Below, in pieces: positions 48,390 to 56,424 of a DNA stretch of 64,000 bases. Within the stretch, counting starts at the first letter, position 1. Each line of letters starts with the position of its first letter. The notes under the pieces were generated by a model. That model was not told the origin of the DNA, did no database searches, and saw only the letters and a list, made by a program, of their open reading frames with translations. Source of the stretch: Acidisphaera sp. S103 (GTDB lineage Bacteria > Pseudomonadota > Alphaproteobacteria > Acetobacterales > Acetobacteraceae); assembly GCF_009765975.1 (NCBI RefSeq), contig NZ_LMUJ01000032.1, forward strand, positions 42,751 through 106,750. The letters run 5' to 3'. The translations under genes and the position numbers were made by a program.

Positions 48390-51300
48390 TGGTCCAGACC
48401 ACATTCAATGTCGGCAACGCCGGCAGCCTGACCACGGTCCTGCAGGAAATCAGCACCGGCGGCACCGATGCGGCGATCAACACCGCGTACACCATCGCGA
48501 TGACGGCCGGTGTCTCGCTGACCGCCGGCGTCAGCCTTGAGGCGGGGTCCAGCGTCACACTGGAAGGGTCCTTCCCGTTCATCGTGCCGGCGTTCACGGT
48601 TACCGGTACGGTCGTCACCGACCTCAATCTCACTGGCACTATCACCTTGGACAATGGCGTGCTGGAGAATCCCGCACTCGTCATCACCAGTGGTACCACC
48701 GTCGCGGGGCTGTTTTCCGGTACGGTGCTCGGCACGGTGGGCGATGCCGGCGACAGCGCGATCAACAACGGCATCATCCAGTCCGGCGGAACCTACGCCG
48801 CAATCGAGTTCAACACCGGTACCGTGCAGAACGGCTGGAACGGATCGCCGTCGGCACAGATCGAGGGTGTTCCGGACGGGATCGATATCGGGATCTCTGG
48901 CCTCGTGCAGAATGGCGGCACGATCGTCGGCACGGGTCCGACCAGCGCCGCCGTGTCCATGGGCGCGGGCACTGTGGATAACGGCCAGATCGGCGACGCC
49001 CTCGCCCTGCTGTCGGGCGGCCAGAACGGTGTGATGATCCAGGGGGCGGGCGTCGTCAACAACGATGGCTCGATCTTTGGCGGCACGTCGGACGCGGTCG
49101 ATATCGGCTCCGGTCTGGTAACGAACGGTCAGATCGGCGTCGAATCGGCGCTGATCGATGGCGGTCCTTCGGGCAACGGTGTTTCGGTCAACTTCGGCCT
49201 GGGCACCGTGGCGAATTTCGGCAGCATCATCGGTGGGAACGGCGCCGGCGTTTACCTCACGTTTGGCGGAACGGTCACGAATGGCGCGACGTCCGATTCC
49301 GCCGCGCTGATCGGCGGTGCGGCTTACGGCGTGCTGCTGTCCGGACCCGGATCGTTGCAGAATTACGGGACCGTGGGCGACGCCGGCGGCGCGACGCAGT
49401 CCGTGATCGGTGCTTTTCTCTTCGCCGGCGGCACAATCGAAAACCTGGCGACCACGGCGCTGATCGGCGGATTGGACTGGGGCGTCGCGGTGGAGAACGG
49501 CGCCGGTTTCGTCACCAATCTCGGTACCGTTCAGGCGACAGCCGCGGCAGGGTTCGGTGTCGATCTCGCCGCTGGAGGCACCGTCGTCAACGCGGCGGCC
49601 GCGACGATCTCGGGTCCGTTTGACGGCGTGCGAATTGCGGCCGATGTCCCCGGCACAGGCGCCGTCGTGCTGAATGACGGCACGATCGCCGGCTTGGTGG
49701 GGGTCGACTTCCAAAGCGGCCCGACCGAGGCGGTCGGGACGCTCACCAATGACGGGCTGATCGAAAGCACCAGCGGCAGCAGCGGCAACGCGGTGCTGTT
49801 TGGCACCGGCACCGAACGGCTGGTGCTGGAGGCGGGTGGGGCGTTCGTCGGCGGTGTGGTCGGCGGCGAAACGGCGGGCAGCAACACGACGCTGGAATTG
49901 GCCGGCGGTACACAGGGAACCTTGAGCGGACTTGCGGGCAATAGCGGCACCGTGACCGACAGTGCCGGTGGTTTCGCGTTCAGTGCTATTGGCACCATCG
50001 CGGTGGATGCGGGGGCGTCGTGGACCATCGCCGCACCCGGCACGCTGGACACGGTGGATAATGCCGGCGCGCTTGGCGTTTCAGCCGGCGCGGTGACCGT
50101 GACTGGTTTGCTGACCAACAGCGGCAGTCTTTCCATTGGCGGCAGCACCCTGACCGCGACGACCGGTCAGGTGGCGGACACGGGCATCATCACCATTGGT
50201 GCCGGCGGGCTGTTGATGGCCGATGGTGGGGGCATTTCCGCCGCGGGCACCGCCGATATCCAGGTCGGTGGCGGTTCGGATGCCACGCTGAACGTGACAG
50301 GTAGTGGCGCGACGGTAAACACCGGCGGCGATCAGTTGGCGATCGGATCATCAGATGAGGGTTCCGCCCTGGTCAACCAGGGCGGCACGGTCCTGGCCGG
50401 CACCCGCTTCGCCGCCGACGAGGCGATCACCATTGGCGGTGCCGCCGGGGCCACCGGCGCGCTGACGGTCTCCGACTTCGGATCGCAGGTCCGATCCACC
50501 GGACAGTTGAGCGTTGGCTTCGGTGGCGACGGATCGCTGCTGATCGAAAATCAGGCGACCGTCATCACCGGCAACAACACCGTGGACAAGTCCGAGGGCT
50601 TCGACGTCGGACAACTCGCCACAGGCTCCGGCGAGGCCACGGTGACCGGTGTGCAATCCCTGTTGTCCAACACCGGTGCGTTCATTGTCGGCGACGCCGG
50701 CCTGGGCAGCCTGTCGATCCAGTCCGGTGGCACCGTCATCACCACCCCCGGCACGGTCGCGGGCCTCGACGGCGCAGTCATCGCCGCCACGGCCTCCGCC
50801 TCCGGTTCATCGGTGAACGTAACCGGCACGGGGTCGGACTGGCAGGTCGGCGGGTTGCTGGAAGTGGGTTCCAGCGGCGCCGGCGCGCTGTCGATCGGCA
50901 GCGGCGCCACAGTCACCGTCGGCACCCTCGACGCCGCCCTGATGCAGGACGCGGTGGGCCAGGTCAGTGTCACCGGCCCCGGTTCGGACCTGACCGTGAC
51001 CGGAGCCGCCACGATCGCCGACGACGGCACCGGCGTGCTGTCGATCCTCGACGGCGCCACCGTCTCGGCCGGCACGCTGACCATCGGCTCGCTGGGCGAC
51101 GCATCCGGCGCCCTGGTGGTGTCCGGCGAGGGCAGTTATCTGCAAACCGGGCTGTTGGACATCGGCACCGCGCTTGGCTACGGCGACGTGACCGTCGGCC
51201 CCGGGGCGTTCGTGAACGCCGGGGTGATCGACGGCAACGGCCAGGTGGTGCTGGAAGGCGGCACGTTGGATCCGTTGGTCGACATCATCAACGCCTCAGA

Positions 51301-52837
51301 ACTGCAAAGCGGCAACGGCGGCGTCGGAGGAGTCGATCCCAGCGGGCTGGGGTTCATCATCAACGAGGGCACGATCGCGTCCAAAGTCGGCAAGGGGATC
51401 GGCGGTGCCACGCTGACGGTGGCCGGGACGGTGGTGGGCGGGGGCACCTGGTCGGAGAACGGCACGCCACAGCCGGATGCCGGCGGGCCGGGGATCCTGC
51501 TGGTCGGCACCGGCTCGACGATGGTGCTGCTGGACCCGGTGCTGAACGCGGCCACGACGACGTTCCAGGACGACCTGTCGACGCCGGACAGCTACATCGT
51601 GAACGACAGCGTGATCGACGTGGCGTTCGCCGGTGCTTCGGGGGTGCTGCGGCTGGACGACATCGGCGGGTTCGGCGGCACCATCGCATCGTTCGTGGCC
51701 GGTGACACGATCGAGGTGGAGACGCCGGGGCCGGCGACGTTCCAGCAGAACGGGTCGGTGGTGTCGGTGATCGGGACCGGCGGCACGCTGGGGACGCTGG
51801 CGTTCGCCAACGCGGCGTTGGCGCAGGCGGCATTCACCACGGCGGGGGCACTGGTGGACACCGTGCTGTGCTTCCTGGCGGGGACGCTGATCGGGACACC
51901 GGACGGGCAGACCCCGGTGGAGCGGCTGGCGGTTGGCGACCGGGTGCGGACGGCGTCGGGCGCGGTGCGGCCGGTGGTGTGGGTGGGCCACGGGCGGGTG
52001 CTGGCGACGCGGGGGCGGCGAGGGCCGGCGACGCCGGTGATCGTGCGCAAGGGGGCGCTGGGGCCGAACGTGCCGCATACGGATCTGTTTGTGACCAAGG
52101 GGCACTCGTTCTTCGTGGACGGGGTGCTGATCCCGGTGGAATTCCTGGTCAATCACCGCTCGATCCTGTGGGACGACCGGGCGCAGGAGATGTCGGTCTA
52201 CCACGTTGAACTGGAGACGCATGACGTGCTGGTGGCGAACGGCGCACCAGCCGAGAGTTACCGCGACGACGGCAACCGCTGGCTGTTCCAGAACGCCAAC
52301 AGCGGCTGGGACCAGCCGGCGAAAACGCCGTGTGCGCCGGTGCTGACCGGGGGGGCGGTGGTGGATGCGGTGTGGCGGCGGCTGCTGGAGGGGTGCGGCC
52401 CGAGGCCGTCGGTGCCGCTGACGCAGAATGCGGATGTGCATCTGCTGGTGGACGGGGTGCGGGTGGAGGCTTCGGCGCAGATGGGGGGTGTGCTGGTATT
52501 CGGCGTTTCCAGCGGGGCATCCCCCGTGCGGCTGGTGTCGCGTGCGGCGGTGCCGCAGGAGTTGGGTCTGGCACGGGACCCGCGGTGCCTGGGGGTTGCG
52601 CTGCGGTGTGTGGTGGTGCGGCAGGGGACGCGGTTCCGGGTGGTCCGGGGGGACGACCCGTTGCTGGCGGACGGGTTCCACGCGTTCGAGCCCGGGACCG
52701 GGTTGCGCTGGACGGATGGGGACGCGATGCTGCCGGGGGCGATGTTCGATGGGTTCGGGGGGGCGTGCGAAGTGGTGCTGCATCTGGGGGCGACGGCAAT
52801 GTATGTCGATGAGGGAGATGTCGCGGCGGTGGCGTGA
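48389..52837 (+). CDS. Secreted beta-helix protein with C-terminal Hint domain
   Basis: This protein has about 1,482 residues. The N-terminal thousand residues are glycine/asparagine-rich autotransporter-like beta-helix repeats (VNNDGSIFGGTSDAVDIG and SGSLSIGGSTLTATTGQVAD types), with no signal peptide. A Hint domain begins at Cys1161 (CFLAGTLIGTPDG, then VERLAVGDRVRT) and runs to about 1,300. Its block DLFVTKGHSFFVDGVLIP and the segment HVELETHDVLVANGAPAESY are typical of the Hint_2 family common in Acetobacteraceae. The last 180 residues are the conserved C-terminal region of that family. Hint domains cleave their own chain at the catalytic Cys; no C-terminal intein splice motif is seen, so cleavage without splicing is likely. 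ATG 48389 is preferred to GTG 48371. Its place suggests it is a second substrate of the export genes. Confidence 0.88.
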   Translation: MVQTTFNVGNAGSLTTVLQEISTGGTDAAINTAYTIAMTAGVSLTAGVSLEAGSSVTLEGSFPFIVPAFTVTGTVVTDLNLTGTITLDNGVLENPALVITSGTTVAGLFSGTVLGTVGDAGDSAINNGIIQSGGTYAAIEFNTGTVQNGWNGSPSAQIEGVPDGIDIGISGLVQNGGTIVGTGPTSAAVSMGAGTVDNGQIGDALALLSGGQNGVMIQGAGVVNNDGSIFGGTSDAVDIGSGLVTNGQIGVESALIDGGPSGNGVSVNFGLGTVANFGSIIGGNGAGVYLTFGGTVTNGATSDSAALIGGAAYGVLLSGPGSLQNYGTVGDAGGATQSVIGAFLFAGGTIENLATTALIGGLDWGVAVENGAGFVTNLGTVQATAAAGFGVDLAAGGTVVNAAAATISGPFDGVRIAADVPGTGAVVLNDGTIAGLVGVDFQSGPTEAVGTLTNDGLIESTSGSSGNAVLFGTGTERLVLEAGGAFVGGVVGGETAGSNTTLELAGGTQGTLSGLAGNSGTVTDSAGGFAFSAIGTIAVDAGASWTIAAPGTLDTVDNAGALGVSAGAVTVTGLLTNSGSLSIGGSTLTATTGQVADTGIITIGAGGLLMADGGGISAAGTADIQVGGGSDATLNVTGSGATVNTGGDQLAIGSSDEGSALVNQGGTVLAGTRFAADEAITIGGAAGATGALTVSDFGSQVRSTGQLSVGFGGDGSLLIENQATVITGNNTVDKSEGFDVGQLATGSGEATVTGVQSLLSNTGAFIVGDAGLGSLSIQSGGTVITTPGTVAGLDGAVIAATASASGSSVNVTGTGSDWQVGGLLEVGSSGAGALSIGSGATVTVGTLDAALMQDAVGQVSVTGPGSDLTVTGAATIADDGTGVLSILDGATVSAGTLTIGSLGDASGALVVSGEGSYLQTGLLDIGTALGYGDVTVGPGAFVNAGVIDGNGQVVLEGGTLDPLVDIINASELQSGNGGVGGVDPSGLGFIINEGTIASKVGKGIGGATLTVAGTVVGGGTWSENGTPQPDAGGPGILLVGTGSTMVLLDPVLNAATTTFQDDLSTPDSYIVNDSVIDVAFAGASGVLRLDDIGGFGGTIASFVAGDTIEVETPGPATFQQNGSVVSVIGTGGTLGTLAFANAALAQAAFTTAGALVDTVLCFLAGTLIGTPDGQTPVERLAVGDRVRTASGAVRPVVWVGHGRVLATRGRRGPATPVIVRKGALGPNVPHTDLFVTKGHSFFVDGVLIPVEFLVNHRSILWDDRAQEMSVYHVELETHDVLVANGAPAESYRDDGNRWLFQNANSGWDQPAKTPCAPVLTGGAVVDAVWRRLLEGCGPRPSVPLTQNADVHLLVDGVRVEASAQMGGVLVFGVSSGASPVRLVSRAAVPQELGLARDPRCLGVALRCVVVRQGTRFRVVRGDDPLLADGFHAFEPGTGLRWTDGDAMLPGAMFDGFGGACEVVLHLGATAMYVDEGDVAAVA

Positions 52838-52845
52838 GGGGGGCC

Positions 52846-53613
52846 ATGAAAGTCGTTATCCTGGCTGGCGGCCGTGGCACACGGTTGTCGGAGGAAACCG
52901 CCACGATCCCGAAGCCGATGGTGGAAATCGGCGGCCGGCCGATGCTGTGGCACATCATGCGGCTCTACGCGCATTTCGGCCTGACCGACTTCGTTGTCTG
53001 CCTCGGCTACAAGGGCCACGTCATCAAGGCGTATTTTGCCAACTACCTGCTGCACCGGTCTGATGTGACGGTCGATCTCGGCGCCAATCGGATCGATTTC
53101 CACAATCATACCGGCGAAGATTGGCGGGTGACATTGATCGACACGGGGGACGCGACCCAGACGGGCGGCCGCATCCGCCGTGTCGCGTCTTACCTGCCGC
53201 CGGACGAGCCGTTCTGCATGACCTATGGCGACGGTCTTGGCGATATCGATATCGCCCGCGCGATCGCGTTTCATCGCGCACAAGGCCGCCTTGCGACCGT
53301 CACCGCGGTGCGCCCGCCGCCACGCTTCGGCGGCTTGCGGCTTGACGGCGACCGCGTCGCCACCTTCACCGACATGCCGATCGAGGGCTGGATCAATGGT
53401 GGCTTCTTTGTGTTGCAGCCGAAAGCGCTGGACCTGATCGCGGGCGACGCGACGGTGTTCGAGCAGGAGCCCTTGCAAACCCTGGCGAGGGAGGGGCAGT
53501 TGGGCGCGTTCACGCACGATGGGTTTTGGCAGCCGATGGACACGTTGCGCGAGAAAATTGCCCTGAACGCGTTGTGGGACTCCGGCGCGGCGCCGTGGAA
53601 GCTCTGGGAATGA
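52846..53613 (+). CDS. rfbF: Glucose-1-phosphate cytidylyltransferase
   Basis: RfbF joins glucose 1-phosphate and CTP to CDP-glucose, the entry step to CDP-deoxysugars. The 255-residue protein starts with the nucleotide-binding motif LAGGRGTRLSEET and the lysine segment IPKPMVEIGG. It contains the conserved MTYGDGLGDIDI metal/substrate region and ends with the family pattern DGFWQPMDTLREK. The ATG at 52846 has a GAGGGGGG site just upstream and is preferred to GTG 52834, which overlaps the Hint gene. It begins 8 bp after the Hint gene, and its TGA overlaps the next ATG, so the sugar genes look coupled to the export genes. Confidence 0.95.
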   Translation: MKVVILAGGRGTRLSEETATIPKPMVEIGGRPMLWHIMRLYAHFGLTDFVVCLGYKGHVIKAYFANYLLHRSDVTVDLGANRIDFHNHTGEDWRVTLIDTGDATQTGGRIRRVASYLPPDEPFCMTYGDGLGDIDIARAIAFHRAQGRLATVTAVRPPPRFGGLRLDGDRVATFTDMPIEGWINGGFFVLQPKALDLIAGDATVFEQEPLQTLAREGQLGAFTHDGFWQPMDTLREKIALNALWDSGAAPWKLWE

Positions 53614-54653
53614 TCCAAAGTCGTCCGGACCCCAGCTTCTGGACCGGAAAACGCGTTCTGGTGACCGGCCACACCGGCTTCAAGGGTGCCTGGCTATGCC
53701 TGTTGCTCGATCACCTCGGCGCGCGTGTCAGTGGCCTTGCGTTACCCGCCGAACCGGACGGTGCGTTTGAGGCGATGCGGCCACCGGTGGAGAGCCATAT
53801 CGCCGACATGCGTGATGCCGACGCGGTGCTTGACGTCGTGCGGCAGGCGCGGCCCCAGATCGTGCTGCACCTCGCCGCGCAGGCGCTGGTTGGCGAAGGT
53901 CACGCCCATCCGCTGGAGACGTTCGCCACGAACGTGATGGGGACCGCCAACCTGCTGGAGGCACTGCATGCGGCGCCAGCCGCGGTGGCGCTGATGGTGA
54001 CGACCGACAAAGTCTATCGCCCCGACCCCGGCGGTGGTCCGTTCCATGAGGACAGTCCGCTTGGCGGCACCGATCCCTACAGTGCGTCTAAAGCGGCGGC
54101 GGAACATGTGGTCGCATGCTGGCGGGAGCGGCTGCGGGAAAACGGCTGTGTCGCGGCGGCGGCGCGAGCGGGCAACGTGCTGGGTGGCGGCGATGTGGCG
54201 GCTGGGCGGCTGGCGCCGGATGTGATCCGTGCCCATCGCGCGGACGTCCCGATGATGCTCAGGCGACCGGAGGCGGTGCGGCCGTGGCAGTACGTGCTGG
54301 ACGTGCTGGCGGGCTACCTGCTCTATGCCCAGGCACTGTTCCACGACAACGCGCCGCCGGCGATGAACTTCGGACCGGAGGCCGGCGATGTCCTGACCGC
54401 GGTGGAACTGACCCGGCGGCTGCAACACGCACTTGGCTCGACCCGCGGCTGGCGGCAGGGCGAGGCTTCGTTCGCCGAGACCACGACGCTTCGTCTGGAC
54501 CCCGCCCGAGCGTGGCGGACGCTGGGTTGGCGGACGACGACGGATATCGACCAGGCGCTTGCCTGGATCGCCGCATGGCATCAGGCGGCATGGGCCAACC
54601 GGGACATGCACCGCGTGGGGCATGCCCAGATCGAGGCATGGCTGACGTCATGA
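53610..54653 (+). CDS. rfbG: CDP-glucose 4,6-dehydratase
   Basis: RfbG converts CDP-glucose to CDP-4-keto-6-deoxyglucose using bound NAD. The 347-residue short-chain dehydrogenase has the Rossmann motif VTGHTGFKGAWL, the TTDKVY segment, and the catalytic YSASKAAAE (Tyr-x3-Lys). The start ATG overlaps the rfbF stop (ATGA); a longer frame upstream lies inside rfbF and is not used. It is followed by the C-methyltransferase gene with another ATGA overlap. Confidence 0.95.
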   Translation: MIQSRPDPSFWTGKRVLVTGHTGFKGAWLCLLLDHLGARVSGLALPAEPDGAFEAMRPPVESHIADMRDADAVLDVVRQARPQIVLHLAAQALVGEGHAHPLETFATNVMGTANLLEALHAAPAAVALMVTTDKVYRPDPGGGPFHEDSPLGGTDPYSASKAAAEHVVACWRERLRENGCVAAAARAGNVLGGGDVAAGRLAPDVIRAHRADVPMMLRRPEAVRPWQYVLDVLAGYLLYAQALFHDNAPPAMNFGPEAGDVLTAVELTRRLQHALGSTRGWRQGEASFAETTTLRLDPARAWRTLGWRTTTDIDQALAWIAAWHQAAWANRDMHRVGHAQIEAWLTS

Positions 54654-55891
54654 CGCCACAAGTTGCCTGCCGCTTCTGCGCCGCCGGCCTGACCTGCGAG
54701 GCGTGTGACTGCGGCGACCAGCCGCTCGCCAACAGCCTGGTGTCGATGGATGCGCCCGATGTGCCCGATCCGCGTTTTCCACTGCGCGTCATGGTCTGTT
54801 CGGCCTGCCTGCTGGTTCAGTTGGAACAGGCGGCCGACCCGGGCGCGATGTTTACCGAATACAGCTATATGTCTTCGGTCTCGGCATTCTGGCGCGACCA
54901 CACCGCCCGGTTTTCGGCTATGGCGGTGGATCGGTTCGGATTGACCGCCGAAAGCCTTGTGATGGAGGTTGGCAGCAACGACGGCACCCTGCTGGGCGCA
55001 TTCGCCGGGCGTGGCATTCCGATCCTGGGGATCGACCCGGCGGCCAACGTGACGGCCGAGGCGCGGCGCCGCGGTGTCCCGACACTGACCGCGTTCTTCG
55101 GCGAACGGACGGCGACCGAACTGGCGGCGGGCGGCAGGCAGGCTGATTTGTTGGTTGCCAACAACGTCCTGGCGCATGCGCCGGCCCTGATGGATTTCGT
55201 CCGTGGTTTCGCCCGGGCGCTCAAGCCCGCCGGGGTGCTGTCGATCGAGGTACCGCATGTGCTGGCGATGCTGAAAGGCGCGCAGTTTGATACGATCTAC
55301 CACGAGCACGTCTTCTATTTCTCCGCCCTTGTCCTGCGGAAGGTGTTGGCGGCGGTCGGGCTGGCCGTGTTCGACGTGGAGACGCTGCCAACCCATGGTG
55401 GAAGCCTGCGACTGCTCGCCCAGCATGCCGGCACGGGCCAACGTCCGGCGACCCCCGCGCTCGACCAGGTCATCAAGGCGGAGATCGACGCCGGATTGCA
55501 TCGGCCCGAAAGCTACCGGATCCTGGCGGACGCCGCGGCGCGCGTGGTCGGTGGACTACGCGCGTTCCTCGATCAGGCTCGGGCGGATGGCGCCGTCGTC
55601 GCGGCCTACGGTGCGGCGGCGAAGGGCACGATGCTGCTGAACGCCGCCGGTGCCGATTCGGAGACGATCGTTTTCGTTGCCGATGCCAGCCCGCTGAAGC
55701 AGGGGTATCGGATGCCCGGTTGCCGCATTCCGATCGTCGCTCCCGATCGGCTGAAGGCGGTTCGGCCGGATTTTCTGCTGGTGCTGCCCTGGAACATCGC
55801 CGATGAGATCATGGAGGCGACGCGCTTCATCGGTGCCTGGAGTGGTCAGTTCGTCATTCCGTCACCGGTCCTGCGCGTCATCGCGGCCTGA
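54650..55891 (+). CDS. SAM-dependent sugar C-methyltransferase (TylC3/NovU-like)
   Basis: This 413-residue enzyme has the three-part layout of deoxysugar C-methyltransferases: an N-terminal zinc site (CRFC, later cysteines and CSAC), a SAM-binding domain with MEVGSNDGTLL, and a C-terminal domain ending in PWNIADEIMEA. The YHEH motif (in DTIYHEHVFYFS) matches the catalytic His/Glu region of TylC3-type enzymes, which methylate C-3 of 4-keto-6-deoxysugars. With RfbF/RfbG upstream and an epimerase and reductase downstream, the product is likely a CDP-linked 3-C-methyl-6-deoxyhexose. Which branched sugar cannot be told from sequence. Confidence 0.9.
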   Translation: MTPQVACRFCAAGLTCEACDCGDQPLANSLVSMDAPDVPDPRFPLRVMVCSACLLVQLEQAADPGAMFTEYSYMSSVSAFWRDHTARFSAMAVDRFGLTAESLVMEVGSNDGTLLGAFAGRGIPILGIDPAANVTAEARRRGVPTLTAFFGERTATELAAGGRQADLLVANNVLAHAPALMDFVRGFARALKPAGVLSIEVPHVLAMLKGAQFDTIYHEHVFYFSALVLRKVLAAVGLAVFDVETLPTHGGSLRLLAQHAGTGQRPATPALDQVIKAEIDAGLHRPESYRILADAAARVVGGLRAFLDQARADGAVVAAYGAAAKGTMLLNAAGADSETIVFVADASPLKQGYRMPGCRIPIVAPDRLKAVRPDFLLVLPWNIADEIMEATRFIGAWSGQFVIPSPVLRVIAA

Positions 55892-55893
55892 CG

Positions 55894-56424
55894 ATGCGGT
55901 TGGTGCAGACCCTTCTGCCCGGCGTCGTCCTGCTGCAGCCTGACGCGGCCCAAGATGCTCGCGGCAGCTTTGTTCGGTTGTCCTGTGTCACAACCCTGGC
56001 CGCGAACGGCATTGCCTTTGCGCCTGTCCAGACCAGCCTGTCGCGATCCTCGCGGTGTGGCACCCTGCGTGGCCTGCACTTCCAGGTCGCACCGTCCGCC
56101 GAGACTAAAATCGTCCACTGCATCGCCGGTGCGGTGTTCGACGTGGCGCTTGATCTGCGACCGGAGTCGCCCACCTTCCGGCGTGCCTTCAGCACTGAGC
56201 TGACCGCGGCGAACGGGCGGGGGCTGCTGGTGCCGCGCGGTTGCGCGCACGGCCTGTTGACGCTGACCGACGACGCGGCCGTGTTGTATCAGATCGACCG
56301 CGATTACGATCAGGCGAGTGCGCGCGGGGTGCGCTGGAACGATCCGGCCTTCGCGATCCCATGGCCTTCGCAGCCGGCGGTGATGTCGGACCGCGACGCC
56401 GCCTGGCCGGATTTCGTACCGTGA
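55894..56424 (+). CDS. RfbC-type 3,5-epimerase (dTDP-4-dehydrorhamnose 3,5-epimerase family)
   Basis: This 176-residue cupin-fold protein matches the RmlC/RfbC family: GSFVRL, TLRGLHFQ with the catalytic His, IVHCIAGAVFDVALDLR, and LLVPRGCAHGLLTL. It is slightly shorter than the usual 180-190 residues. In this setting it probably epimerises C-3 and/or C-5 of the C-methylated CDP-4-keto sugar rather than making rhamnose, since no RmlA/B/D genes are present. It starts 2 bp after the methyltransferase gene and its TGA overlaps the GTG start of the next gene. Confidence 0.9.
   Translation: MRLVQTLLPGVVLLQPDAAQDARGSFVRLSCVTTLAANGIAFAPVQTSLSRSSRCGTLRGLHFQVAPSAETKIVHCIAGAVFDVALDLRPESPTFRRAFSTELTAANGRGLLVPRGCAHGLLTLTDDAAVLYQIDRDYDQASARGVRWNDPAFAIPWPSQPAVMSDRDAAWPDFVP

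Noticed and set aside
51869..52837. Intein in the Hint protein
   Set aside because: The Hint domain is near the C-terminus and I see no C-terminal splice junction (His-Asn then Cys/Ser/Thr) or extein after it.
55894..56424. Rhamnose synthesis (rmlC) as part of a dTDP-rhamnose operon
   Set aside because: The neighbours are CDP-glucose enzymes and a C-methyltransferase; rmlA, rmlB and rmlD are absent.
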